Made by a program: the position numbers and the translations under genes
Assembly (NCBI GenBank): GCA_022184915.1
Contig: JAGTJU010000004.1
Coordinates: forward strand, 1-64,000
Reading direction: 5' to 3'
Length of the DNA stretch: 64,000 bases
Source of the DNA: Myxococcales bacterium
GTDB lineage: Bacteria > Myxococcota_A > Polyangia > Fen-1088
The notes under the pieces: model-generated
The model's database searches: none
The model's input: the letters and a program-made list of their open reading frames with translations, nothing else
What the model was told of the DNA's origin: nothing
Part shown: piece after piece, positions 6,891 to 16,222 of the stretch
Numbering within the stretch: the first letter of the stretch is position 1
How the letters are laid out: each line of letters opens with the position of its first letter

Positions 6891-8743
6891 CGAAAAGGCC
6901 GGGCAGGGGGCAAGGGTATAAGGGTGAGGGGGCAGGAGACGACGCGCGCGAGTTCGAGTCCGAGGCCACCACACGCACGCGCCGCCAAACCCTGGCCCGG
7001 TTTCCGCTGCTGCCTCCCGCCGATGTGCTCAAGAACGTGCTCGAGTTTTCGCGGGCGGTGACGGTGGATCTGGGCGACGGCGATCTTTACCGCATTCTGT
7101 TCGACGGGCTGAGGGCGCTGCTTCCGGGGCGTCTCGTGGCCGTTCGTGTCTTGGACCCGAAGACGCACGCTGCGACCCAGGTGCTCGCGGATGCGCCGCT
7201 GGTCGACGACGTGCTCGAGATGCTCGCCACCGTGCAGCGGGGCGCGCTCGACCACCAGAACGTGCGCGACAACCTTCCCCGTGACCCGCAGGGGCGCGGC
7301 GAGCTGGCCCTCCCTGACTTCATTCGCCTCGTCGACGAACATCCGCTCATCTTCAGGGACGCCGTGGCAGGGTTCACCGTGCCCTTGCTCGCGGGGGGCC
7401 AGATGATGGGCGAGGTTCACGTGAACTACCCGGAGATCGTGGAAGGGTCGGGCGCCCAAGGCTGGTTTCCGGTCAAGCCGGATCAAGGCCTGGTGATCCC
7501 GATCGCGAACCACATCGCGGTGGTGGGACACACGAGGAGGCTGCTGCGGGAGACCTCGTACCTTCAAGAATACCTCGAGCAGCTCGTCGACCAAGCCAAC
7601 GCGCTCATCGTCGCCACGGACCTCGAGGGCAAGGTTACGGTGTGGAACCGTGCCTTGCATCGGCTCACGGGGTTTTCGCGATGGGAGGCGATTGGAAAAG
7701 ATTTGGGCTCCTGGTGGAAGGAGCTGGGAACGCCCCAGCTGCCGCTCGTCATGAGGCAGGCGGCCGCTTCCGGGGACACCGTCACCCGCGAGATGCAGCT
7801 TCCCTCGGCGGGCGGCGCCGTCATTCGTGCGGCCTTCAACGTGGTAACGGTGAAAACGGGCGAAATGCCAGCTGCCATCTTGGCGGTGGGCCAAGACGTC
7901 ACGGCGTTCCGTGCGCTTCAGGGCCAGGTCATACACGCCGAAAAGCTTGCGACGCTCGGTCAGATCGCCGCGGGCGTCGCGCACGAGATCAACAACCCGC
8001 TGACGTCGATTCAAGTGTGCGCGGATGCGGTGGGACGCAAGGCGAAGCTGGCGCTCGAGGGTCGGGTGCCGAACGCCTTCGAACCCGCCGACATCGATCG
8101 CCTGAAGAAGATCACGGAGGGCGCCGAGCGCATTCGGCGCTTCGCCAAAGATCTCGTCACCTACGCTAGACCGAGCGGCACCGAAAACGAGCCGTTCGAC
8201 CTGAACGATCTCGTGGCGCATGGACTTTCGTTCTGCGAGCACGTGCTCGACGAGGCAAACGCCACCGTCGAGCGGGATCTTCACCCTGATCTACCCCCGC
8301 TCACCGCCATCCGCGATCAGATCCTGCAGGTGGTAATCAACCTCATCACGAACGCGGCCCAGGCTTTGCCCACGGAAGGGGGACAAGTGCGCGTTCGTAC
8401 CTGGCGTCGGGGAAACGCCGCGGTCGGCGTGGCGATTTCGGACACCGGCAGAGGCATCCGCGAGGCCGACAGACCCCATGTGTTCGAGCCGTTCTTCACC
8501 ACCAAGCCTGCGGGCCGTGGCACGGGGCTCGGGCTCTCGATCGTACGCAACATCGTGTTTTCACACGGGGGACAAATCACCTTCCAAAGCCGTCAGGGTG
8601 GAGGTACAACCTTCGTGGTCACCTTGCCGCTGGCGCGGGAAGTGCCGACCCCTCCCGACGCCGACGCGTCGGATGCCGTGGAGCCGCAAAAGAACGTTCG
8701 AGGGCCTCGGCCCTCAAGACATCGAGAGTCGAAACCAGAATGA
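6887..8743 (+). CDS. PAS-domain sensor histidine kinase
   Basis: A 618-residue soluble histidine kinase with no clear membrane segment. Residues about 45-220 look like a GAF-type sensory domain and about 225-340 like a PAS domain (IVATDLEGKVTVWNRAL). The dimerisation helix carries GVAHEINNPLTS with the phospho-accepting His at residue 366. The ATPase part has the N box (INLITNAAQAL), G1 (ISDTGRGI) and G2 (GRGTGLGLSIV). The start overlaps the larC stop by four bases and the end overlaps the next ORF by four, so the three are probably translationally coupled. No response regulator is adjacent; the closest NtrC-type partner is at 18.3-19.8 kb. Confidence 0.9.
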   Translation: MTKRPGRGQGYKGEGAGDDAREFESEATTRTRRQTLARFPLLPPADVLKNVLEFSRAVTVDLGDGDLYRILFDGLRALLPGRLVAVRVLDPKTHAATQVLADAPLVDDVLEMLATVQRGALDHQNVRDNLPRDPQGRGELALPDFIRLVDEHPLIFRDAVAGFTVPLLAGGQMMGEVHVNYPEIVEGSGAQGWFPVKPDQGLVIPIANHIAVVGHTRRLLRETSYLQEYLEQLVDQANALIVATDLEGKVTVWNRALHRLTGFSRWEAIGKDLGSWWKELGTPQLPLVMRQAAASGDTVTREMQLPSAGGAVIRAAFNVVTVKTGEMPAAILAVGQDVTAFRALQGQVIHAEKLATLGQIAAGVAHEINNPLTSIQVCADAVGRKAKLALEGRVPNAFEPADIDRLKKITEGAERIRRFAKDLVTYARPSGTENEPFDLNDLVAHGLSFCEHVLDEANATVERDLHPDLPPLTAIRDQILQVVINLITNAAQALPTEGGQVRVRTWRRGNAAVGVAISDTGRGIREADRPHVFEPFFTTKPAGRGTGLGLSIVRNIVFSHGGQITFQSRQGGGTTFVVTLPLAREVPTPPDADASDAVEPQKNVRGPRPSRHRESKPE

Positions 8744-9048
8744 AACCCGATCAGTTGGTGGCAGCCCTCGAGAGCGCCGCCCTACAGCTAGGCGTGAAGG
8801 TGCGCTACGACAGCCTGGGACCCCAGGGGGTGCAAAGTGGGGGGGGCCTGTGCCGGCTGCGGGGCCAGTGGACCGTCATCGTCGACAAAAAAGCCTCGCC
8901 GGCAGACAAGGCCAGCGTGCTGGTCGATGCCCTGGCCACCTTCGATGTCGATCCGCTCCAGATTCCTGGCAAGGCCAAGCAGCTGCTGATGGTGCGCCGC
9001 CAGAGCATCCTCGGCGGTGCGCCCGGTGCATCGGTCCCCGCCGCCTGA
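8740..9048 (+). CDS. conserved small protein of unknown function
   Basis: A 102-residue soluble protein whose ATG overlaps the kinase stop as ATGA, strong evidence for a coupled gene. The middle part, LGVKVRYDSLGPQGVQSGGG followed by CRLRGQWTVIVDKKAS, looks structured, with helices at both ends. I do not recognise a family with certainty. The context suggests an accessory to the histidine kinase or simply the last gene of the larBC operon. Confidence 0.7.
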   Translation: MKPDQLVAALESAALQLGVKVRYDSLGPQGVQSGGGLCRLRGQWTVIVDKKASPADKASVLVDALATFDVDPLQIPGKAKQLLMVRRQSILGGAPGASVPAA

Positions 9049-9097
9049 GCGGCCGGGCTGCGGCAGCGCGCAGAGCCGGCGAGGGAGGGTAACCGGC

Positions 9098-9487
9098 TCA
9101 CCCGTGCCGGCGGGTGAGCAGGGCCAGCTGCGCGCCGACGAAGGGATCGTTTTCCAAGGCGTTTCGCAGCGCGGTCTCCAATTGCGCGCGCACGGCCTCG
9201 GTGGCTCCGGGACCCACGCGGTGCTCCACGACGCGATCGACGAGAGACTCCAGGGCTTGCCGGGTGGTCAGGCGGCCCGTCTTCAAGTCGTTACCCAGTC
9301 CCGCCACCAGGTGGGACACGTCCTTGGCCGGGAGGGACGCGTGAGCGGTCTGGTTCGGAAGGGGCGCCCGAGCCTCCTCGTTCTTGACGCTGGGGGAGAC
9401 ACCCGCGGCGTCGTTGGCGCCTTGCGACGCCGGCGCCGATTCGACATTGGTGGGGGGCAGCCCCGTCCCTGGTCCGTTCACCTTCAT
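9098..9487 (-). CDS. hypothetical protein with low-complexity N terminus
   Basis: A 129-residue product. The first 50 residues are Pro/Ala/Ser-rich and probably disordered. The rest (HLVAGLGNDLKTGRLTTRQ and VEAVRAQLETALRNALENDP-like helices) looks like a small helical domain, of a kind seen in uncharacterised myxobacterial proteins. The gene stands alone, convergent with the kinase operon. No function can be assigned. Confidence 0.55.
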   Translation of the reverse strand: MKVNGPGTGLPPTNVESAPASQGANDAAGVSPSVKNEEARAPLPNQTAHASLPAKDVSHLVAGLGNDLKTGRLTTRQALESLVDRVVEHRVGPGATEAVRAQLETALRNALENDPFVGAQLALLTRRHG

Positions 9488-9704
9488 GTGGTCACCTGCA
9501 ATCTAGCACAGGGGCTCGCCCGCCCGGCCCGCCGCAGCGGGCGTCTCGTGGGAAGCGAGCGGCTTCGGCGTCATCGGTTCATGAGATTCGCGTGCAATCA
9601 TTTGGCTCTCTCTTTGGTTTTCGGAGCCTGGCTCGCCGGTGTTGCTCGTTTTTTCCGTCGCGAGGCGATTTTCTCGTCGAGTGCCCCCCCACGGGTGGGG
9701 TAAT

Positions 9705-10469
9705 TTGTCCCCGGTGGGACTCGTTCGCGGCCTGTGGGCACCCTTTCGAGGTGCCGCTTTCATCGCGCGGCACGGTTTGTGGGGCTACCTTGCCCTTCCC
9801 GTGCTCGCGAACGTCCTCGTGGCGGCTCTGGCGGGCTACCTGGCGTTTTGGGCCACCGACCGTTGGTTTCCCTCGGAGCCCGAAGGCTGGGCCCATGTGG
9901 GCAAGCTTGCCTTCGCGGCCTTCCTGACCGTTCCCGCTTTTTTGGCGCTTTACCCTCTGGTTTCCGCCCCGTTCGTGGATCTTCTCTCGGAAAAGACGGA
10001 AGTGATCGTCAAGGGGGGGCACCCCTCCGCGGGGTTCTGGGCGGGCGCGGTCCAGGCGGTCATGCATGGCGCGGTGAAGTCCGCGCTCTACCTGTTTGCG
10101 ATTGGCTTGGCCAACCTTCTCGTTTGGGTAACGGGGGTAGGGGCGGTACTGGCCCTGGCCCTCGGCGGGCTGTTTTTGGCCTTCGACGGCTTCGATTATC
10201 CGTTGGCCCGCAGGAAGGTGTCATTCCTAGGCAAATGGCGATACCTTTTTGCGCACCCGGCCATGACTGCGGGATATGCCGTATCCACTTCTTTCGTGTT
10301 TTTCGTCCCGTTCGCCTTCGTCATCGCGCCGCCGCTCGCAGCGGTGGGGGCCACGCTGGCGTTCCTCGACGACGCGGCCGATCCGGTGCGGGCGCCCCGA
10401 CAGGCCAATCCGGTGCCGCATGGCCAGGGGAAGGGCCAACACCTTGACACAATTGAGCAATTTCGTTAA
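9705..10469 (+). CDS. EI24-domain (CysZ-like) inner membrane protein
   Basis: About 254 residues. The start RGLWAPFRGAAFIARHGLWG is followed by several hydrophobic segments: ALPVLANVLVAALAGYLAFW, LAFAAFLTVPAFLALYPLVS, a long one near residues 130-160, and a last one near 195-220. LDGF-type FDGFDYPLARRK is typical of EI24 proteins, a family that includes the sulfate transporter CysZ. The start is uncertain: TTG 9705 has a GGTGGGG site, GTG 9714 is an alternative, and the frame is open back to 9639. The sulfate role of CysZ should not be assumed here, since no sulfur genes are nearby. Confidence 0.75.
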   Translation: MSPVGLVRGLWAPFRGAAFIARHGLWGYLALPVLANVLVAALAGYLAFWATDRWFPSEPEGWAHVGKLAFAAFLTVPAFLALYPLVSAPFVDLLSEKTEVIVKGGHPSAGFWAGAVQAVMHGAVKSALYLFAIGLANLLVWVTGVGAVLALALGGLFLAFDGFDYPLARRKVSFLGKWRYLFAHPAMTAGYAVSTSFVFFVPFAFVIAPPLAAVGATLAFLDDAADPVRAPRQANPVPHGQGKGQHLDTIEQFR

Positions 10470-10522
10470 GAGCAGATGTCTATGTCCAGAGCCGGGTTCG
10501 CTGGCTCTGCCACCCGCAGGGT

Positions 10523-13252
10523 ATGCCGTTGAATAAGCCCATCCCGTTCGGAAAGTACTACCTCCTCGAGCGGATCAATGTCGGGGGGATGGCAGAGGTC
10601 TTCAAGGCCAAGGCATTCGGCGTGGAGGGCTTTGAACGGCTGATCGCGGTCAAGCGCATTCTTCCCAACATCGCGGAGGACGAAGAGTTCATCACGATGT
10701 TCATCGATGAAGCGAAGATCGCTGGCCAGCTGCAGCACGCCAACGTGGCGCAGATCTTCGATCTCGGTAAGGTCGACGACAGTTACTTCATCGCCATGGA
10801 GTACGTGCACGGCAAAGACCTGCGCGCGATCTTCGACCAGCTTCGCAAGCTGGACATGACCATGCCCATCCCGCAGCTGTGCTACACGCTGATGCAGGTC
10901 TGCGAGGGGCTCGATTTCGCCCACAACAAAAAGGACACGAGTGGCCGCGCGTTGAATCTCGTGCACCGCGATGTCTCGCCGCAGAACATTCTGATCGGTT
11001 ACGAGGGTGAGGTGAAGCTGGTCGACTTCGGCATCGCCAAGGCGGCTGGCAAGGCGTCCAAGACTCAGGCGGGAATCCTCAAGGGCAAGTTCGGGTACAT
11101 GTCGCCCGAGCAGGTGCGCGGGTTGCCCGTGGACCGACGCAGCGACATTTTCTCGGTGGGGATTTGCCTCTACGAGATGCTCACGGGTGAACGCCTCTTC
11201 GTGGGCGAAAGCGACTTTTCCACACTGGAGAAGGTGCGAAACGTGGAAATCGTTCCGCCCACGCGCTTCAACAAGAAGATTCCAGCCGAGCTGGAACGCA
11301 TCGTCCTCAAGGCGCTCGCCAAGGAGCCGGAGGACCGCTACCAAAACGCCATCGACCTTCACGACGATCTGCAGGCGTTCCTGTATTCGGTGGGCGAACT
11401 TTGCTCGCGCAAGGATCTGGCCGGGTGGATGAAGCGCTCGTTCGCCACCGAAATCGAAGAAGACCACGCCAAACTGGAGCAGTACCGGCAACTGTCGCAA
11501 CCCATGACACAACCCACGTCCGACCTCGGATCACGCGGTTCCCGCTCTCAGGCCAGCGCATCGAAATCTGGGGGCGCGCTCGAATGGGACGACGAAGAGC
11601 TGGAAACCGCCATCTTCGATAAGCCCATGCCCGACCACTTCGCGCAGGAAGCCGAGCCTGACCCCGACGACGAAGAGCTCAGTTCGTCTGACATCTTCCT
11701 GGCGGAGCCCTCGCGCATCGAGCCGGTCCCGAGCGCGGCGCACAAACCGCGTGCGGCCGGGGTGCCGAAGCCGGAACCGGGGTTCTTCGAGGCCGACGAG
11801 AAGACCGTGGCCCAGTCTCCCTCGGAACTGCTGCTCGGCGAGATGGACGAGTCCGAGGAGGTGCGCACGGAGGTGCAGCCTGCCTACCAGCAAGCCGCGC
11901 TCATCAGCCAGATGCCGTCGTTGCAGAGGCCTCGCTCGCCGCTGCCGCCGTCGCACGCGGCGCCTTTGCAGCCGGGGAATTCGTTCCTGCCGCCTCCGAC
12001 AGGGGCGGGCCCCGGGCGCTCGGGGCCGCTCGGCGGGCAGACCCTCATGGGAACCGGCTTTGCCCCTTCGGGGCCGGGTACGTCCGCACCCGCAGGTCTT
12101 GGCACCGACCTCTTCGGCCCGGTGGTGCCTTTTCCGCAAACGGGCGCAGAGCCGCTGGCCCAAAATGGATGGGCGCCCGCGGCCCCACTGCCCCCCACTC
12201 CCGGACCCGGTCCCGGATACCCTCACCCTTCAGCGGGACTCGCCCAGTACGCGCAACGGCAGGGCGGCCGGAACACCTTGCCGCTCGGCTGGATCGCGGC
12301 CACCTTGGTGGTGCTGGCGGTGGGTGCTCTGGCGCTGACTCAGATCAACCGCTCGGGCACTCTCGAGTTGAAAATCATCCCAGAGGATGCCGAGGTCCTC
12401 ATCGACGACCAAGCCGTCAAGGGGCGTTTCCCCTTGGCCGTGGATCGTGCCCCGGGTGACTACATCGTCTCGGTGAGCGCCCCTGGCTACGACAAGGCGG
12501 TGAAGAACATCGAGGTCAAGGCAGGAGAGAAGGCCGTGTTCGAGGTTCAGCTGCGGGCCTCGGCCGATACGGGATTCGAGCTGGTGAGCGAGCCTCCCGA
12601 TCAGCCCGTGTGGTTGGACGGGCGTCCCCTGACCGCCGGCGAAGATGGGAGCGGCCCCCAGATCCGCACCAACTTCAAGGCTGACCGCGTAGCGCCTGGT
12701 CGCCACGTGCTCGAGATCAAGGACGTCGAGGCCTACAAAGATTGGAGCTACGAGTTCGTTCAAGAGCCTGGCCTTGTGCTGAAGATCGCCGCGCGCCTCG
12801 AGCCAAAGGACGCCGCACCCGTCAAGCCGGCCGCCGCGGCCGAACCCCCACCCCGGCCACGCCCCGCGGCAGCCGCCCCGCCGGCGAGAGCAGAATCTCC
12901 CCCTGCGGCTCAGGTCCCGGCCCTCACCGAGCCTGCCGCGGAGCCTCCGGCCCAGGCGGCCGTGAAGCCGCGTCCGGCACCGCGTGCCGCCGCTGCGGCC
13001 GCCGTTGCGGCCCCGGCCGCGGCGGGTGCCACGTGCAAGATTACGGTGGGCGCGAAGCCCTGGGCACGGGTTTTCGTGAATGGGGAGGACACCGGCAAGA
13101 TCACCCCCCTCGTGGGCTTCGATGTGCCCTGTGGCCGACACAAGCTCAAGTTCGTGAACCCCGATCTCAACATCGAAAAGACCGAGGTCATCACGGTCCG
13201 GCCGGATCAGCCCTTCAAGAAGGTGTTCTCGCTGGTCGATGGTGAGCCCTGA
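10523..13252 (+). CDS. membrane Ser/Thr protein kinase with PEGA-like extracytoplasmic domain
   Basis: A 909-residue Hanks-type kinase. The catalytic domain (about 10-285) has the glycine loop INVGGMAEVFKA, AVKRILPN with the catalytic Lys, HRDVSPQNILI, DFGIAKAAG and FGYMSPEQVRG. A long acidic then Pro/Gly-rich linker (about 310-585) is followed by one membrane helix, LGWIAATLVVLAVGALALTQ (about 588-608). Outside the membrane lies a PEGA-like region (LELKIIPEDAEVLIDDQ), then a Pro/Ala-rich stretch and a second PEGA-like repeat (CKITVGAKPWARVFVNGED) at the C terminus. Myxobacteria carry many such kinases. The signal and substrate are unknown. Confidence 0.93.
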   Translation: MPLNKPIPFGKYYLLERINVGGMAEVFKAKAFGVEGFERLIAVKRILPNIAEDEEFITMFIDEAKIAGQLQHANVAQIFDLGKVDDSYFIAMEYVHGKDLRAIFDQLRKLDMTMPIPQLCYTLMQVCEGLDFAHNKKDTSGRALNLVHRDVSPQNILIGYEGEVKLVDFGIAKAAGKASKTQAGILKGKFGYMSPEQVRGLPVDRRSDIFSVGICLYEMLTGERLFVGESDFSTLEKVRNVEIVPPTRFNKKIPAELERIVLKALAKEPEDRYQNAIDLHDDLQAFLYSVGELCSRKDLAGWMKRSFATEIEEDHAKLEQYRQLSQPMTQPTSDLGSRGSRSQASASKSGGALEWDDEELETAIFDKPMPDHFAQEAEPDPDDEELSSSDIFLAEPSRIEPVPSAAHKPRAAGVPKPEPGFFEADEKTVAQSPSELLLGEMDESEEVRTEVQPAYQQAALISQMPSLQRPRSPLPPSHAAPLQPGNSFLPPPTGAGPGRSGPLGGQTLMGTGFAPSGPGTSAPAGLGTDLFGPVVPFPQTGAEPLAQNGWAPAAPLPPTPGPGPGYPHPSAGLAQYAQRQGGRNTLPLGWIAATLVVLAVGALALTQINRSGTLELKIIPEDAEVLIDDQAVKGRFPLAVDRAPGDYIVSVSAPGYDKAVKNIEVKAGEKAVFEVQLRASADTGFELVSEPPDQPVWLDGRPLTAGEDGSGPQIRTNFKADRVAPGRHVLEIKDVEAYKDWSYEFVQEPGLVLKIAARLEPKDAAPVKPAAAAEPPPRPRPAAAAPPARAESPPAAQVPALTEPAAEPPAQAAVKPRPAPRAAAAAAVAAPAAAGATCKITVGAKPWARVFVNGEDTGKITPLVGFDVPCGRHKLKFVNPDLNIEKTEVITVRPDQPFKKVFSLVDGEP

Positions 13253-13300
13253 GGGGCACGGTCGGCGATCGCTGACGATGGGTGCGCCTCGCGCGACCTC

Positions 13301-14800
13301 ATGAGTCCTCCTGACGAACACACGAGCGGGGCCTCGGCGGCCTCTCTGGCCCCCGAGCGTAAGCCCAAGAGCCGCAGCGACGAGCTCGCGTCCGCCTGGC
13401 GTGAGTACTTCCGGAAGCTGGCGCTCGCATCTCCCCGGCATCCCGCGGCGCGGGACCACATGAACCTGGATCTGCGGGAGGCCCTGCGACGCCTCATCCC
13501 GCCGGATGCCCGCGTGCTCGAGGTGGGGTGTGGGCGCGGAGACCTGTTGGCCGCCCTTCCGCAAGCCGACCGCACGGGGCTCGATTGCCTAGCCGAGATC
13601 CTCGAAGAGGCCCGGGCGCGCCATCCGGAGGTCTGCTTCCAGGAGGGCGACATTCTTTCGGCGCCTGTCGAGCGCCGCTACGATGCGGTGGTCTGCGATC
13701 GGCTGTGTCACAGCGTGCTCGACATTCGGTTGCTGCTGCGTCGGATGCACGATTGCCTGAACGAGGATGGGCGGATTTATCTCACTACGTTCAACGTGTT
13801 TTGGGAGATCCCGTCGCGCCTGGCCGAGAAGGCCGGGTGGAAGGTGCCTTCGCCTACGGCCAATTGGCTATCCGAGAGCGACTTTCAGACGCTCTTCGAT
13901 CTCTGCGATCTCGAGGTGGTACGCTTCGAGGACCGCATGATGTCGCCGCTCTTGTTGGGTGGCCTGGGGGCGCTGGCAAACAAGTACCTGGTGAAGGCTC
14001 CGGCCTTGTCCCGCACCGCGCTTTACCGCATCTACGTCTTGCGGCCCCGTCAATCCTCGCGCCGAGAGGGACGAGACGCACCTTCGGTATCAGTCGTGGT
14101 GCCCGCCCGAAACGAGGCGGGCAACATCGAGGCTGCGGTCGCGCGGACCCCCGTCATGGGCTCGTCGACTGAGCTCATCTTCGTTGAGGGAAACTCGAAA
14201 GACGACACCTGGGACACCATCCAAAGGGTGATCGGCCGCTACCAGGGGCCGCTGTCGCTTTCTGCATACAAGCAGACGGGAAAGGGGAAAGGGGACGCCG
14301 TTCGGCTGGGCTTTCAAAAGGCCAAGGGTGACATCCTGATGATCCTGGATGCCGATCTGACGGTGCCGCCCGAGGACTTGCCCGTGTTCTACCAAGCAGT
14401 CTCCGAGCGCCGTGCCGACTTCGTACAGGGCACGCGCCTCGTGTACCCCATGGACCCAGGTGCGATGCGCTTTTTCAACAAGCTGGGAAACATCGGCTTT
14501 TCGGTGCTGTTTTCGTACCTGCTCCAGCAGCCCATCAAGGACACCCTCTGCGGCACGAAAGTGCTCTGGCGCCGCGATTACGAACGGATCGCAGCCAATC
14601 GCGCCTACTTCGGTGATTTCGATCCCTTCGGCGATTTCGATCTCATCTTTGGAGCTGCCCGGCTGAACCTGAAGATTGGCGAGATCCCCGTGCGGTACCG
14701 AGATCGGGTCTACGGCGAAACCAACATCGAGCGCTGGAAACATGGATGGCTGTTGCTGAAGATGTCGGCGGTGGCCGCCCGCAAAATCAAGTTCGTGTGA
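13301..14800 (+). CDS. SAM methyltransferase fused to family 2 glycosyltransferase
   Basis: A 499-residue fusion. Residues about 55-240 form a class I methyltransferase with the SAM-binding glycine loop VLEVGCGRGDLLAALP and the later VVCDRLCHSVLD. Residues about 262-490 form a GT-A glycosyltransferase resembling dolichyl-phosphate mannosyltransferases: SVSVVVPARNEAGNIEAAV, TGKGKGDAVRLGF, the metal-binding ILDADLTVPPEDL and FVQGTRLVYPMD. No separate membrane anchor is obvious. The next methyltransferase starts inside its stop codon. The likely role is modification and transfer of a lipid-linked sugar for a surface glycan; the acceptor is unknown. Confidence 0.88.
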   Translation: MSPPDEHTSGASAASLAPERKPKSRSDELASAWREYFRKLALASPRHPAARDHMNLDLREALRRLIPPDARVLEVGCGRGDLLAALPQADRTGLDCLAEILEEARARHPEVCFQEGDILSAPVERRYDAVVCDRLCHSVLDIRLLLRRMHDCLNEDGRIYLTTFNVFWEIPSRLAEKAGWKVPSPTANWLSESDFQTLFDLCDLEVVRFEDRMMSPLLLGGLGALANKYLVKAPALSRTALYRIYVLRPRQSSRREGRDAPSVSVVVPARNEAGNIEAAVARTPVMGSSTELIFVEGNSKDDTWDTIQRVIGRYQGPLSLSAYKQTGKGKGDAVRLGFQKAKGDILMILDADLTVPPEDLPVFYQAVSERRADFVQGTRLVYPMDPGAMRFFNKLGNIGFSVLFSYLLQQPIKDTLCGTKVLWRRDYERIAANRAYFGDFDPFGDFDLIFGAARLNLKIGEIPVRYRDRVYGETNIERWKHGWLLLKMSAVAARKIKFV

Positions 14801-15552
14801 CCGCGACGGGGCACGTGCAGGCCCGGCGCCGCTTCGACGAACACCGGGCCGCGTTCGCGCGCAACCCGGCGCTGCGCGCCCTTTACGCCGGCTGGTACGC
14901 GCGCATCGGAGCGTATCTGCCGGAGCTTGGCGTGGGACCTCGGCTCGAGTTGGGTTCGGGGCCGGGCCTCGCCGCTGCCTACCTGCCGGAGATGTTGCGA
15001 AGTGACGTCGTGCGCGCCCCCTGGCACCACATGGTGGCTGCCGCCGAGGCGCTGCCCTTCCGGGAGGGCACGCTGGGCGCCCTCGTTCTCTTCGACGTTC
15101 TCCACCATCTTCCTTCGCCGGCGCACTTTTTCGAGGAGGCCACGCGGGTCCTGGCACCGGGGGGGCGCGTGATCGTTTGCGATCCCTACGTGAGTCCGCT
15201 GTCGTATCCCGTCTATGCGTGGTTGCACGAGGAGGGGCTCGACTTTGCTCCTGATGCGCTCGAGCCTCGATGGGCAGACGGCAAAGACCCGTTCGCCGGC
15301 AATCAGGCCGTGGCCACCAAGCTGTTCTTTCGCGAGTGGCCGCGGTTCGCGGCGCGCTTTCCCTCGTTTTCTCTGGTGGCGCGCCGACGCCTGGCGGGTT
15401 TGTCCTACCCGGCCGCAGGCGGATTCGGCCGGGCGCCGCTCCTCCCCCTGGCCTTGTGGAAGGGTCTCCTTCGGCTCGAGGCCCGCTGCCCCGAAGCTGC
15501 GTTTCGATGGATGGGGTTTCGGACCCTCGTGGCGCTCGAGCGTCGTCCCTAG
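14797..15552 (+). CDS. class I SAM-dependent methyltransferase
   Basis: The GTG at 14797 overlaps the preceding stop (14798-14800), giving a 251-residue protein coupled to the fusion gene. Features are RLELGSGPGLAAAYLP (SAM loop), AEALPFREGTLGALVLFDVL (motif around the acidic residue) and RVLAPGGRVIVCDPY, typical of Methyltransf_11 enzymes. Coupling to a glycosyltransferase suggests a glycan or lipid substrate. It converges with the next methyltransferase, only four bases away. Confidence 0.8.
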   Translation: MTATGHVQARRRFDEHRAAFARNPALRALYAGWYARIGAYLPELGVGPRLELGSGPGLAAAYLPEMLRSDVVRAPWHHMVAAAEALPFREGTLGALVLFDVLHHLPSPAHFFEEATRVLAPGGRVIVCDPYVSPLSYPVYAWLHEEGLDFAPDALEPRWADGKDPFAGNQAVATKLFFREWPRFAARFPSFSLVARRRLAGLSYPAAGGFGRAPLLPLALWKGLLRLEARCPEAAFRWMGFRTLVALERRP

Positions 15553-15556
15553 GGCC

Positions 15557-16216
15557 TCACGTCCGCGGCGCCTCGGGGCGGGTCCAGGCGGTGCACTGGT
15601 AGAGCGCCGCCTGAACGGGGAGCCGCGGGGGGAAGGCCACGCGGCCCGCGGGCCGAAGCACGCGTGAGAGGGCACGAGCGATCTGCACCGGCGCTGCCAC
15701 GTGATCCTCGTCGATTCCCGGGTAGCCGATGGCCTCGAAGGCACGGGTCATGAGCCGACTCACCATGGGATAGCCGGTGATCAGGGTGCCCCCAGGGGCC
15801 AAGCTCTGAGCCAGCGCGCGGGCGGCCGCATCGCTGTCGCGGATGTGCTCGAGCACGGAAAAACAAACGATCGCGTCGAAGGTGTCCTTGGGGAGTGCTC
15901 CCTCTTGCAGCAGATCCGCGGTCCGGAAGCTGGCTTGGCAGCCGGGGGCGACCAGGGCCTCGAGACCCGCGGGCAGGGCGAGATCGGTACCCACGTAGCG
16001 GGGGTAGTGTCGGGTGAGCGTGGGCACCAACACCCCGCTGCCTACGCCGACCTCGAGCACGCTGGCGCCGCCCCGGGGAAGCAGATCGAGCCCCATTTGA
16101 AGGCGGTGGCGGTAGAGCCAGCCGGTGCTGGCCTTGTAGTAGTAGGGGAGAGGATCTTTCTGGTTGTTGGCCGTCATGCGCGCGCGGGGCGGCAGCTCGA
16201 AGCGAACATGGGACAT
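15557..16216 (-). CDS. class I SAM-dependent methyltransferase
   Basis: A 219-residue methyltransferase with VLEVGVGSGVLVPTLTRH (SAM loop), TFDAIVCFSVLEHIRDSD and LAPGGTLITGYP. The last 40 residues contain two short hydrophobic or basic stretches that may bind a membrane. It is preceded on the same strand by the esterase gene, six bases away, so the two probably form one unit. The substrate is unknown. Confidence 0.8.
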   Translation of the reverse strand: MSHVRFELPPRARMTANNQKDPLPYYYKASTGWLYRHRLQMGLDLLPRGGASVLEVGVGSGVLVPTLTRHYPRYVGTDLALPAGLEALVAPGCQASFRTADLLQEGALPKDTFDAIVCFSVLEHIRDSDAAARALAQSLAPGGTLITGYPMVSRLMTRAFEAIGYPGIDEDHVAAPVQIARALSRVLRPAGRVAFPPRLPVQAALYQCTAWTRPEAPRT

Positions 16217-16222
16217 ACGCGC

